Source: Pleurodeles waltl
Taxonomy: Eukaryota; Chordata; Amphibia; Caudata; Salamandridae
Assembly (NCBI RefSeq): GCF_031143425.1
Contig: NC_090450.1
Span: 169,927,272-169,991,271, forward strand
Length of the DNA: 64,000 bases
Direction: 5' to 3'
Both the position numbers and the translations under genes were made by a program. Numbering within the stretch: position 1 is the first letter of the stretch; the number at the start of each line of letters is the position of its first letter. The notes beneath the pieces were generated by a model that was not told the origin of the DNA, searched no databases, and saw nothing but the letters and a program-made list of their open reading frames with translations. This document shows positions 45,280-57,200 of the stretch, in pieces.

Positions 45280-46660
45280 TTTCCAATCCTTTCCTCCCCC
45301 CCATACCGCCAGCATTCAAACAACTGACGGAGGATCATTTATATCTGCTCCTAGAGAAAGTTACAGCTCTCTTGGCCAAGAGAGCCATTGAAAGGGTCCT
45401 GATATCAGAAGTTTGCACTGGTTGTTATTCCCACTACTTTCTGATACCCAAAAAGAACAAGGATCTTCACCCTATTCTAGACCTACAGACCGCAAATGTC
45501 TTCCTCAATAAGCAGAACTTCAAGATGGTCACATTGGCTCAGGTCTTGTCTGCCCTAGACATAGAACACGGTTTGGTAGCGTTGGACTTACAGGATGCAT
45601 ATTTTCATATTCCCATCCTGCCTGCCCACAGGCGTTACCTGCGGTTCAAGGTAGACTATGAACACTTTCAGTTCACTGTGCTGCTATTTGGCTTTAACAG
45701 CACCCCTTGGGTGTTCACCAAGATGATGGTGGTGGTTCCAGCTTATTTGCATAGGTCATGGGTTTCAGTCTTCCCCTGACCTCGACAACTGGCTGTTGAA
45801 GGCGGGCTCACTCCAGGCTGTCGTCTCCTACCTTCAGACTACGGTAAACCTCCTGCATTCAGGGAAATCTCTCTGACATGGTCCAGATTTCGGAGGGAAC
45901 TGCAAAAGCACTGTAGTGGTGGATTACGAACCACAAATGGTCAGAGGCCAACTCCTCTCCCTTCCCCAACCAGACCCAAGAGTAGGGGCAGATGCGTCAC
46001 CGCTGGGATGGGATGGCTATCTGTGAGAGGTGGAGATCAGAGGTTTCTGGTCTCCGGGGGAATCCAGACTGTAAATAAACATGTCGGAGCTCATGGCGAT
46101 CCAACTAGCGTTTAAGGCATTTCTTCCTTCTGTCAATGGGAAGTTAGTGATGGTGTTCCCCGCCAACAATACCACCATGTGGTACTGCAACAAGCGGGGG
46201 GATAGGGTCATGTACCCTTTATCAAGAGGCCCTGAATCTCTCAACATGGCTGGAACAGCAGGGCATAACCCTGGTGGTTCAACACCTGGCAGGTTCTCTG
46301 AATGCCGACAAACTCAGCCGTCGATGCCTAGCGGATCACAAATGGCATCTCCATTCGGAGGAGGTGCAAGGTCTCTTTTAGCAGTGGGGAGAGCCTTGGT
46401 TAGATCTATTCGCCTCTGAAGAGAATGTGCAATGTCAGCAGATTTGTGCATTGGAGTTTCCAAGGCTGCAATCGATCGGCAACACTTTTCGTCATGAGTG
46501 GAGCTCAGGCCCACGGTATGCCATTCTGCCCATACCATTCATGCCTTGAATTCTCAAGAAGATCATGAACAACCAGGCCCAAGTAATCCTTGTGGCCATG
46601 GACTGGGCATGCAGAGTCTGGTATCCTGAGCTTCTGAGAATTAGCATTAATTCTCCGATC
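45280..46660 (+). pseudogene. DIRS reverse transcriptase and RNase H, broken
   Basis: RT: YSHYFLIPKKNKDLHPILDL, then ALDLQDAYFHIPI, RRYLRFKVD and FTVLLFGFNSTPWVFTKM (about 45430-45725). The expected YLDDW box appears as DLDNWLLK in another frame at about 45777-45800. RNase H follows at about 45975-46330: DASPLGWDGY, MSELMAIQLAFKAF, NNTTMWY and LNADKLSRRCLADH. The motif LDLFASEE at about 46400 is typical of the DIRS region that follows RNase H. Several stops and frameshifts interrupt it. Confidence 0.82.
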
Positions 46661-46730
46661 TGATCAGGCTGCCCCTTTGGTAGGATCTTCTGTTGCAGCA
46701 GCAGCGGAGGGCTGTCCACACAAACCTGTC

Positions 46731-48135
46731 AACTCTGCACCTTCATGCGTGGAGATTGAGCAGCGGCAGTTGATGGCTTTTGACCTTCCTCCTGAAGTGT
46801 GTAAAGTTACTTTGGCAGCCAGACATCCCTCCACTAAAACAGGATACGCCTGCCGTTGGAAATGCTTTGTATATATTATTGTACAAAAATGTTTATTGAT
46901 CCTCTTTATCCTTCTCTTTCTGGTATCCTTCTCTTTATACTATACCTTGCACATTAGGGTTCTGCCTTGGATGCTCTCAAGGGCTAACTTTCTTCCTTAT
47001 CGGCATTCCTTCGACTACCTGATCAGCCTTCACTTTTCAAATCTCCCATTGTACATAGATTCCTCAAAGGGCTTGTACATATGTTTTCTCCTACGCTCTT
47101 TGTTATGACCCAATGGGACTTAAATCTGGTCCTCACATTTCTTATGTGTGCTCCCTTCGAGCCCTTCTACAACTGCCCCCTCCGACTGCCCACCATCAAG
47201 ACAGCCTTCTCTGTGGAAATAACATCTGCCAGGAGGGTGAGTGAGATGCAGGCTCTTTCATCTAAGCCAACGTATCCCACCATGTTTTCAGACAAGGTGG
47301 TTCTTAGAGCTCGTGCCTCTTTCCTCCTCAAGGCGGTGACCCCATTTTATATAGGTCAGAACATCACCTGCCCACCTTCTTTGCTCCACTGCTTCCCTCT
47401 AAAGAAGAGGAGCGACTCCACCGGCTGGACCCAAAAATAACTTTGCACCTTCATGCGTGGAGATTGAGCAGCGGTAGTTGACAGCATTCGACCTCGTCAC
47501 CCCCCCCCCACCCCCGAAGTCTGTAATGTTATTTTGGCAGCCAAGCGTTCCTCCACACAAAGGTATACCCCTGCTGTTGGCAAAGTTTTGTAAGATATTG
47601 TACAGAGAAATCTATAGATCCTCTCTCTGCTCCTTTATCTGACATCCTCCTTTTCAGTCTTTCTCTTACCCAACAGGGTTCCACGCTGGGCACTCAGGGG
47701 CTATCTCTCTGCTCTGTCCGCCTTCCTGCAGCTGCCTGATCAGCCCTCTCTGTTCAAGTCCCCTATTGTAAATAGATTTCTTAAAGGGCTTTTACATGTT
47801 TTCCCCCACACCATTTATATTGCCTCAGTGGGATCTTATCTTAGTTCTCACTTACCTTATGTGTGCTCCATTCGAGCCACTGCACAATTGTCCCCTCCGG
47901 CTGCTTACCATCAAGACAGCCTTCTTAGTTGCAGTAACATCTGCCCGGAGAGTGAGTGAGATACAGACCTTATCATCTAAACCCACATATCTCACTATAT
48001 TTCCAGACAAGGTAGTGCTACGTACCTGTGCCTCTTTCCTTCCTAAGGTGTGGACCCCATTCCATCTGGGTCAACCTTTGCTCCTCCTCATCCCTCTAGG
48101 AAACAGGAGGGACTCCATCAGCTGGACCCAAAAAG
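46731..48135 (+). repeat. 708-bp internal tandem duplication in the DIRS element
   Basis: Copy 1 (46731-47438) and copy 2 (47439-48135) both begin AACT.TGCACCTTCATGCGTGG and end GCTGGACCCAAAAA. In between they share GATTGAGCAGCGG, TGTGTGCTCC.TTCGAGCC and CATCAAGACAGCCTTCT. Copies differ at many sites and by small indels, including a C run at 47500-47514 found only in copy 2. Confidence 0.88.
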
Positions 48136-48520
48136 AGCATTGTCGTTCTACCTTGACCATCCAATAGAGTTCCGGGTGGACGACCAACTGTTTGTGGAGT
48201 ATATGAGAGCAAAGAAGGGTTGGGCAGTACAGAAGGGGACCATTTCACGCACAATCATTCTCCGTATCAAGATCTGCTACTCCTTGGCTAAGAAACTGCC
48301 TCACAAGGGCTTGCGGGCCCAGTCCACCAGAGGAAAAGCTGAGACCACTGCGTTAGCATGTGGAGTTCCAGTCCCAGACATCTGCCAAGCAGCAACGTGG
48401 GCATCACTGCACGTTTGCCAAACACTACTGCCTGAACAGTCCGGTCTGCAGAGATGGGCATTTTGCCTGTACGGTCCTGCAGGACTTTATAGTCTAAAAA
48501 CATTGTCCGCAACCCACTGT
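46731..48520 (+). pseudogene. DIRS tyrosine recombinase, duplicated and broken
   Basis: The N-terminal half occurs twice (see the duplication entry). Each copy includes the first catalytic arginine motif, TSARRVSE (about 47226-47249 and 47940-47963). The C-terminal half is single: FYLDHPIEF.VDDQLFV (48140 onward), TISRTI, the second box RAQSTRG (usually H-STRG, so the histidine is replaced) and WASLHV, with the tyrosine of AKHYCLN in a shifted frame at about 48410-48440. Confidence 0.78.
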
Positions 48521-48548
48521 CAGGAGGATATGGCTGGGGTATCTAATC

Positions 48549-48656
48549 AAAGGTAAGGAATCTGCAGCTAGAAGTCTCTACCAGATGAACAAGTTACTTA
48601 GCTTTTTTAACAGATTATCTTGTAGAGACTATCTTGCGTGTAGATTCCTTAAACCC
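48549..48656. repeat. DIRS internal complementary region
   Basis: AATCAAAGGTAAGGAATCTGCAGC and AGAAGTCTCTACC (48549-48580) match the outer end of the terminal repeats. GTAGAGACTATC and GTAGATTCCTTAA (48632-48654) give the inverted counterpart. A region complementary to both element ends lets DIRS elements close into a circle during replication. Confidence 0.7.
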
Positions 48657-48778
48657 ACCCTTGCATCCCACTCTGTGTTAGGGTGATCTCTTTTTCAAAG
48701 CCGTAATTTAGACAGATATATGTGCCAGTTCTTGTCATGGCTCTGCGCTTCTGGTGTAGAAAGTTGTGATTAAAGTAA

Positions 48779-48968
48779 CTGATGCCCACACGTCTGCATG
48801 GCGCCTATATAGGTGACCATGATGTCCCTTCTGGCACTAACTATGCCATGCAGAGCCGAATGGAGCCACCCGACAGTGCGCAAGGGGTATTGCTCAGCAA
48901 AAGTTTCTGGCTCCAACTTGACGCCAGCGGAAATCAAAGGTAAGGAATCTGTAGCGAGATCTCTACCA
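48779..48968 (-). repeat. DIRS right inverted terminal repeat
   Basis: The complement of the left terminal repeat, including CCTATATAGG (about 48803-48812), GGAGCCACCCGACAG, GCAAGGGGTATTGCTCAGC and GGAAATCAAAGGTAAGGAATC. The ATAT-rich sequence after 48968 marks its end. Confidence 0.88.
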
Positions 48969-49966
48969 TATATTGCATTACTGAAGGCAAGTACCTTGTT
49001 CATTTAGGAGGTGAAGACAATGGGGAGTGACTTGCCAGCATCGACTGAGGACGTAGCAGTAGACCTTATCAACCTCAGGACCGTCTGAAGTTGTTTTTCC
49101 TTGGTATCTCCCGGTCTTTGTGTAAGTCCAGGGCTCGAAAAATCGCTATGGTGAGTTTTATTTCGAGCTATTGTTAGATTTCACTGTACACTACTGGCGA
49201 GTGGACGAAGAAGAGGTGTTCTGTTCAGTCAGAAATTGAATTAGTAATTAAGATGTCTTTAATAGGATGAGAAAAAAGTCAGAACACTTTAATTGGTAAT
49301 GTGCAGATGATAAATGTTTTCTGAAACCCAATTTTCACAGATCAGTAAAGCTGCAAGTTAGTGGGAAGGTTTTTGGACATTTCTTGGAAATTTACTGTCT
49401 GTGAAAGTGCGCTCCACATCATGCTTTAGAAAGTGAGTGTTTAAACATAAACAGAGAAACACTCCTGCCCTGATGGCAAAGCTATTAGTAAACTAAGAGG
49501 CAAGTCGTGCATGGATCATGTGTACCCTATATGTGGGCTAGATTTATTATACATTGAGCAAACGTTTAGTGTATGTAATCAAACAAAAGAGGATTTTTAT
49601 AGAGCAGAAATGCTGAACTCACATATTTGAAGGTGCACTCATGTGAGAAGTAAGAAAAAGGCGACATTAAAATACAATATTTGCCTTGGATCACACAATT
49701 TGAGACTCGTTTCGGGTCAAGTACATTAAGGCATATTATTCAAGCTACTCGACCTGCAAGTTTAGTAACATTTTTATGATTTTTTGAGGCCTGAAGTCTG
49801 GTTTGGCCACTCAGGTGTCTGACAGGTGATTCCTCAAGTACAGAGTGCCGTTTCTTCGGGTCAAGCAATAGATTACCTATACATCTTTTACCTTCATTTG
49901 ATGCTGATTTGTTAGCTATTAATCTGTTTCTCTGTTATTCAATCAACTGTGTTTTATCAACTACAG
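48969..49966. other. Unrecognised sequence
   Basis: No gene or known repeat. Its last 60 bases provide the polypyrimidine tract and acceptor of the candidate exon at 49967. Confidence 0.45.
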
Positions 49967-50082
49967 TGAACGCCATGTGCCACAGAACACTGATGCCACT
50001 GCCAAAACAAAGTCTAAGGGAATCTCGGTGTCAATGCAGACTGAAGAAAGTTGGCTTTATGAGAATTCTGAAAGGAAAATGG
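49967..50082 (+). CDS. Candidate coding exon 3 of the unrecognised host gene
   Basis: The acceptor is TTTTATCAACTACAG and the donor is ATGG followed by GTAAGT, a full consensus. The exon is 116 nt. Entered after 2 nt from exon 2 it gives 38 open codons (ERHVPQNTDATAKTK, then SVSMQTEESWLYE and SERKM) and ends with 1 nt left over. The residue mix looks like a real, partly disordered protein, and nothing around it looks like a transposon. I do not recognise the family. Conservation in another salamander or frog would settle it. Confidence 0.55.
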
Positions 50083-51379
50083 GTAAGTGAAGATTTGAAG
50101 GGATGTAAAAAGTTCTGTCACAACACTTGTTAAACACAAATCAAATGAAATAGTGTAGACACACACATCTTTATATTTCTAGCACAGTTATACTGAACGT
50201 GCCCTTTTTTCTTAATTTGGTACTGTATTAAGTACTTTTCACCCTAACGTTTTGTGGCTCCCCCTTCACATGCCAATAGGTTGGCACTTCTTGATGCCAG
50301 GCTAACACAGTGGGACACCGGCAACACCGGCAGGTGTCAAGGGTGCACCAGATTTCATCTTCTATCTGGCCTCAATGATCTGCCTCAGTTATCTGAATGC
50401 TGTCTGGATGCTCAAAGGAAGCTGCTACTACCACTTGCCCACCCTCTTGGCCTTGTTTTTGTCACATCCAGTTGGCAGCCACTTCTACGCGAATTTCAGT
50501 TGTAAGCATTGTACTTGGAAGCAGGCAGGTGACCTCCTTGATCTCCACAGCATGCTCCATCATGTTGACAGCATTGGCCATCGTCATGGAGAAGCCTCCT
50601 CTCTCCTTTTCCTACATTATGCCAACCGTTAAGCATACAGTGCTTGCCAGGCAGAAGAGATAGCAGCTAAGGACTACACCATTTGCTTCAGGTTGCAGCC
50701 TATGCATCCAATGCATTTTAGTTTAGCTTGCTTGTGTACAGTGTCCATGCACTGGGCTCCCAACATTATCGACCTGCATGACAACTGCACTTTACCACTG
50801 AATGTGATAAACACACTACAGCCTCTTAAGAAATTATCCTTAGAAACAAATATTTTTTACTGCCCCTAACAGAGGTCAGAAGCATTCACACAGCATCTCT
50901 ACACAATTCTTTAAAGTGTTGCTCACAAAACACCACATCTGCTGTTAAACATAAGAAGGAAAATCATGGTTTTCATTCTTTGGAACCCTGATGTATGTTG
51001 TAGGATAAGTTCTTGGTATAGCCCAGGCAGTGTAGTTATCTCTAACTTAATTCCACTTAGGCTGTATTATTGTGCACCACGATGGTATACAAGGAAGGGA
51101 CAGGGGATTGCTAAATCTATAAATTTATTCCTTCTGTGAGTGCTTTGCCATCAATGTTGGAGTGACCCTTATTTTCACTGAAACCAGTCCTGATGCAAAA
51201 CCTTTTAGATCTAATAGACTTCTTCTCAACCAGATCCCGTTTGACACTATATTGGATAATTACTAAGGACCTTATAGTGAATCCTTTGATCTCTTAATGT
51301 ACACTATGAGTGATATAATGACAGAATCTACCACCTTGCGGAACATTCTATCAGGCACTCTAGGTCCACCTTAAATTGT
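50083..51379. other. Unrecognised sequence
   Basis: About 50230-50720 has overlapping frames on the plus strand (for example a Leu/His-rich one at 50375-50632) that might be an eroded transposon, but I see no diagnostic motif. Confidence 0.35.
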
Positions 51380-51387
51380 AAAATACA

Positions 51388-51897
51388 AAGGCCCTCATTA
51401 CAACTTTGGACGGAGGTTGCCGCCCGCCATGTTGCAACCGCCGCGCGGCCGCACTTCTGCGGTGGCCATTTCAACATCCCCGCTGGGCCGGCGGGCGGAA
51501 ACTGAGTTTCCGCCTGCCAGCCCAGCGGGGATGTCGGCTGCAACACGGGAGCCGGCTCCTAATGGAGCTGGCGGTGTTGCAGCAGTGCGACGGGTGCAGT
51601 TGCAAAGCTCCAAGGGGCTGTGGCAGGGGCCCCTTTGGCCCCCTGACTCCCCTTTCTGCCAGCCTTTTCATGGCGGTTCCTACCGCCATGAAAAGGCTGG
51701 CGGGAGGGGGACTCGTAATCCCCTGGGAGGATTACAACCGCCGGGACCTACGTGGCAATAAACCGCCGGTCCCAGCGGTGCGACCGCGGCGCTTCCGCCG
51801 CGGTCGTAATTCCATGGATTGCACCGCCAGCCTGTTGGCTTTGCATCTGACGAAACAGCCCTGGCGGTCCTTGACCGCCAGGGTAGTAATGAGGTCC
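51388..51897. mobile_element. 510-bp GC-rich palindromic MITE
   Basis: Termini GGCCCTCATTAC and, reversed, GGACCTCATTAC. The interior is built from perfect foldbacks such as GCTGGGCCGGCGGGCGGAAAC facing its complement near 51480-51525, and CTTTTCATGGCGGT facing ACCGCCATGAAAAG near 51664-51695. AAAATACA/AAAATACC lie at 51380-51387 and 51898-51905 and may be an 8-bp duplication, or a 3-bp AAA could be meant. The termini resemble those at 9182 and 54621, so one superfamily is likely. Confidence 0.75.
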
Positions 51898-52379
51898 AAA
51901 ATACCTTGACTAGATGCTTGCGTGAGTCTGTGGACTGGTCTTAAAATGTTACCATCTTCAGATTTAAAAGATTCAAAGGTGTGAAAATGAAGGCTATAAT
52001 ATGTTTTTAGATCAATACTATTGAGAAATAGAAAGAAAAGTGTCAAAGGACCTTCTTTACAAATTAACCTCCAAAGCAACCCTCTCCATTGTTGCAGGTT
52101 CCCTCTCTTATCTCAACTCCGTGGTAAGCTGAATTCCTTTTTTGTGGAAAAGATCGTCAAAGGCAAGGATTGACCTTGCATGTTAATGGTTTAATTTCCT
52201 GACCAGGTGATCTTTCGAAGCTGACCAGAGCTATATCCCTCCACATTGCTGTCCCTGCTGATGCAGAATTTTAGTTGTTTTTTTTAAACCCACCAGCTAC
52301 CTGTGGGATCGTATATCAATCCATGGAGTTTGCACAATCATTTTACCCTCTGCTTGCTGATCTATAAAAGTATCCATCA

Positions 52380-52760
52380 GGGGTATGTTAGATCTGCATG
52401 AAGATGCGCTTTTTGTCAAGAAGAAGAAACCTGATCTAGCCTCTGCTGTAAAGGCTCAATTTAGTCTTCTTACTGCTGTGCTGGCCTTGCTAAAATACTT
52501 GAAAACATCATTGTACTTCAGTTACAGGAGCATTTTGAATCCACTGACTTCGGTGTAGTGAGGACAGCACCGGCTGCTTGTTAGTCTTGCTGGATCTGAA
52601 CATGGCGCTTGATGCTTTGGACCACTGCGCCCTTTTGAAGAGGTTAGCCATGTGCCCATGCTCATCAAACCACATTCAGTTGGTTTTATTCTTTCCTCCA
52701 ACAGCATTTCGGAATGGATCCCTTGCTCCCTCTCTGTTCTCTATCATGGAAGAATCTTGA
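52380..52760 (+). pseudogene. CR1/L2-like LINE reverse transcriptase scrap
   Basis: The pieces LENIIVLQLQEHFESTDF (about 52495-52550) and VLLDLNMALDALDHCALLKRL (52581-52643) match the RT palm of CR1/L2-type LINEs, where the motif is VLLDLSAAFDTVDH followed by LL.RL. They lie in different frames with stops between. No endonuclease, catalytic YADD box or termini remain. This is a third LINE lineage in the window and the oldest by appearance. Confidence 0.65.
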
Positions 52761-54251
52761 GGGCCCTATACGTCTTTAGTACCACTTAATATCTTCTTTG
52801 CACCCCTCTTCAGCATCCTTAAGGTCACCCTCACAGAAACTACCCAGAATATCATGCAATCGTAAGGGAATTTCAAAAATGTGTATGTGTTATTTGACTC
52901 TCTGGTACAATTCAAAATTTTTGTAAAAGTGATATTACAACACCAAGGCATTGATTAGGAGTGCAGTCTTAAATTCCCACATCCTTCAAAGCACTGTTTG
53001 AGTGTCAAAATAACAAGTTTATTGATAACATATGACTGTCAAATTTTTCCCTGGATACATTTCAGCAGGTAAAGCTTGCTTAGATTTACTAGGGGAAGAT
53101 GGCTAGTAAATACTAGGACATGGAGAATTTGGTTCAGTAAGCACCAAAATCCACATGCTGTTCCCATTTCAGTGGGGAAACTCATAATTGGCATTAATTA
53201 TTGCATCCAATAAATAATGTTCCACAAGTATTGTTTTTAAGCAGTTATGATAAATAACACCATTCTGTAGCTTAATATTCCTCTCAATTAAAGAGGTACC
53301 TCACATGCACGGATGCTTATCCTGCATGGCAAAGGAACATGCCAAACCGCAAAAATGTGCATTTCAAATACATACTTTGCAGAGAAATTTGGTGAATCAT
53401 TTGTCAACAGTTTTTAGTCCTGGGGACTTTGGCACCAATGAAACCTGCCAACTGTACACTTTTTTTACAACTATAGACAGGGAAATTCAGGGAGACAGGG
53501 CTTGAAAGAATCGCACCAGCTTCTTTCCAACAAAGGCCTGCAAATATATAACTATCGCTTAAACACTATTTCTTCACTTTTACATTTGTAAAGTATTGGA
53601 TTTTGGGCCCACAAGCAAATGTCCTACAGATGCGAATTTCCACACTTCTGCCAATAAAAAGAGCACCCTGCGTATTTAGATGTACGTAGTGCAAAGCAGA
53701 AACAAAATTTGTACACATCAAGTGCACTCTGGAGGCTCTTTTAAGTTCATTCTGGCAGATAAGATGCCATTAATCAGTTGATCCCACTAGCTTGAGGTGT
53801 GTTTGAAAATTAGAGACGAGGGGATGCAGGAATGCATTCCGTACTTACATGGATTTCTTACCCTTAATGCCCTACAAACATCAAAATATTGCTATAAAAC
53901 TAATTTCTACAAATCGACATGCTGTGAAATACAGTAACGATTGGCCAGAGGCAAATATCCAGCATTTCTATACTCTCCTGAAAAAAACAGTATCTTGTGG
54001 GCATCGATGAGTACCCTGTACAAGAAATCATCTTTCCGTGCACTAACACATAATCTGGGCACTTTTGTCACTGTCTGCTTTTTACTCAGTTTAGTGTCTC
54101 CACTAGTGCTGCTCCAGCCTGCCCACCAAATTGAGAGTTCCACGCTGCTTTTGGTGAGCACTTTCAGAGAAAATGCAGTAACAGGCGGGCCAGCATATGC
54201 ACTGGGCAAATTTGAAGATTCAGTGGCATAGCTGCTCACAAATGTGGGCTA
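52761..54251. other. Unrecognised sequence
   Basis: AT-rich with no supported gene. Opposing frames at 53907-54239 have no domain character. Confidence 0.4.
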
Positions 54252-57200
54252 CAGTTAGTCATTAATTTCTTTATTTGGTCAATAATGACCATAATACAAG
54301 AATAAAACCATGACTACATAGTAAGCATTTCATATTATAAAGTAAAACGAAAACCGTTTTAGAAAACACAGTTAAGAGCAATGGTGTCAGGATACAGTGT
54401 GGTGAGCACCGTAAACATAATTTATTCAACAAAAACCTGAACTAGGGTCCACTGTGTTAATAGAAAAAAATTTGGGCCTGCTTTTCATTGAAAGACTGTG
54501 CTGATACAAAAACCTTGAGAAAAACATAACTTGGAATATCGTAAAAGTCGTTCAAAGGACATATCTTAAGATATCATATAAAAAGCATGCATACTGATAA
54601 GTAAATTATTTAAAAATTATGGGCCTGATTACGACCTTGGCAGATGGGATATTCCGTCACAAACGTGATGGATATCCCATCCGCCGTATTACAAGTTCCA
54701 TTATATCTTATGGAACTTGTAAAACGGTGGGCGCGAAAACCGTCACGTTTGTGATGGAGTAGAACATCAGCCAAGGTCGTAATCAGGTCCCAAGTATTAA
54801 ATCAGAAAGTTAAAAGTTGGAATGTCAGACATTGAATCAGTAGACTTGATAAGGGTCAAATGCAAAGGATAATATCATGAAAGATTTCAGTTTATGTGCT
54901 GAAATAAAATACCAAATCATAGAGTTCCAGTTCGTGTACTGAAATAGGATACCTGACAGAACCCAGATCATATTTTTGGCCTTCCCAAGAGGCGTACTTC
55001 TTACTAATATTTAGCACACAATAGATGTAACTGATAACTGAGTAGCAAATCAATTGATATTATAGACACTGTAAGTAGTGCATCTGTATGAGAATTAAGT
55101 TTCATGGGACGTAAGATATGGCCTAAGAAACCTGATGTTGGAGTGCTCTACAGTTTGCAAAACAGCACAAAGTGAGTCATGGATTGTTGGGAAATTGAAT
55201 CACAAGGATAGCAAGGGAGTAGGGTGAACCAGGTGCCTGTTAGTGGAAAGGCGGCTAATAGGTGCACGTGCTTAGTCTCAAATGTGTGAGATAGAATCTA
55301 TGCTCCAAATTAACTACCCACAATAAATATGGCTCCGACCCTCCTGAAGTCTGAAGCGACATATAGCAAAAAAGAGTGCATTTCTAAGGCTATTTCTATT
55401 CTGGACTCATTTTGGGATTAAAAAAACATGGACTTTACCTCCCCTTGGTGTGAGCATTGCTGCTGTTAGGTGGGTTAAAAAGGTTAAATTACCAAGGTGG
55501 CGAAAGGCTTGCCTAACGTAAGCAAGCAATGGAATTAGGACCATATTATCTAAGATAAGGCAGTCCTCTTGAGCCAAACGGGAAAAACTGGCCTCAAGTG
55601 CGACCCATAATTTAAGCCACAAGAGCAAGGGGGCAATTCTCACTTGGTCCTCCAGATAGGGCAGGTCGAGTTCTAAACGTGAACTATAACTTGCAGTAGT
55701 TTGGAGATAGCCAGTAGCCTACAGAAAAATGTATTTTCAAGAGACTCCAGATTTTCTGGTGTGGCGTAGCCCCAAACACCTGCGCCATAGGTTTTTACTG
55801 ACAGGCATATACTCTGTTACAGCAGTAACATTTCCCTGATTGGCTTGTGACGTAGCTTTTTTGCAAAGCTGGAGATCTCCTCACATGTCCCAGCAAACGT
55901 CTTGGCTCTCTGAGTGCGTAACTTGTCCCATTTCAGGTTGGCGTAAAAATAAATGCCTAGATAATTAAAGTTTGATACTTTACCTATGGGTGTTCCCCCA
56001 ATTGAACATTTTCTCACTCGCGTATTATTTGAACAACAAGTCATGGTATAGGATTTCTGGTGGTTAACCTTTAAGTTAAGGTTTCCATTGAAATTGTTAA
56101 GAGTCAAGCAGTGTCTGTACACCATCAGCCTTGCGCCCGGTAAGAACCATGTTATTAGTGTAAAGGAGGATGGGAACTGGGTGGGACCGAACTTAAGGTA
56201 CATCCTTACCTCTTTTGACGAGCACTGAGTCGAGGGCATTAATATAAAATAAGAATAAAAAGGGGGCTAGGATGTATCCCCACCTTACCCCTTGCATTGC
56301 CCGTATTGATTGAGTACAATCTCCATTTTGAGTATAACGCACGTTAGTAGTAGTATCTCTCAGTGTAGACGCTTAAGGAGGTCTAATAGAGGGACCTCAA
56401 TTCCTGCGATTCCATCAAAAACTCAAAGCTTCCCTCTCCCTCTCTCAATGAGGTGAAAGGCACAGGAGAGGTCCATAAAGGCCAGATGTAGAGAAACTCT
56501 CCAGACTTTGACGTATTTCCCTACTAATAAGGATAGGTTAAGAGTTCGTTTGATGTGCCAAGTCCCGACTGGAATCCATATAGCACCTCACGGGGGCGAA
56601 AAAAAGGAGTTGGCTTAAGCCCAGTCTTCCAGCTTTCGTAAGATTACCCATCCTAATATGTTAAAAGATGAATCCAACAAAGAAGTAGGGCGGTAACAGG
56701 CTGGAAGATTACGGTTCACTTTAAAAAAAATTGGCACTATGATTGATTCCCTCCATGATTCAAATGGGCCTTCCCTTATTCCAGCATGGAGTACATTTGT
56801 TTTAAAAAGGCTGAGAAGGTGGAATTTCTGCCTAAATAAGTCAAAAGGGACTCCATCAGGGTCTGGCACTTCCCCTGCTGAGCATCTGAGAATGGCCTTA
56901 GTAACATTTAACACCTCATTATTGTCACTTAACTGGGACTCGCTGGGGGAAGAGAAAATAAAGGGGCTGGGGCTGAAGACTGATGAAGCAGTTGGTTGTC
57001 TGGATCAAAAACATTTGAGAAATGGAGTACTCAGTAATTAGCAGGGCAATGACATTCCAAGTTCGAATTTGGGCATTCTGTAAAGACGGAGCAGTTTACA
57101 ATTTCCCAGAATGCTCTGCTGTCTCTAAATTGTGTGGCCGCTCCCAGGTCTTCCGAGGCTTTGGTTCATATTTCTTCCATTCTTTTCTCTAAGACAATTT

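Larger units (their letters stand above)
43646..48968 (+). mobile_element. DIRS-like tyrosine-recombinase retrotransposon, decayed
   Basis: The element has inverted terminal repeats (43646-43841 and 48779-48968), a Gag-like frame, reverse transcriptase, RNase H, a tyrosine recombinase in fragments and an internal complementary region (about 48549-48656). This is the DIRS order, and there is no target-site duplication, as expected for recombinase-mediated insertion. All frames are broken. The central part carries a 0.7-kb tandem duplication. The element is transcribed left to right and each terminal repeat has a CTATATAGG TATA-like box. Confidence 0.88.
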
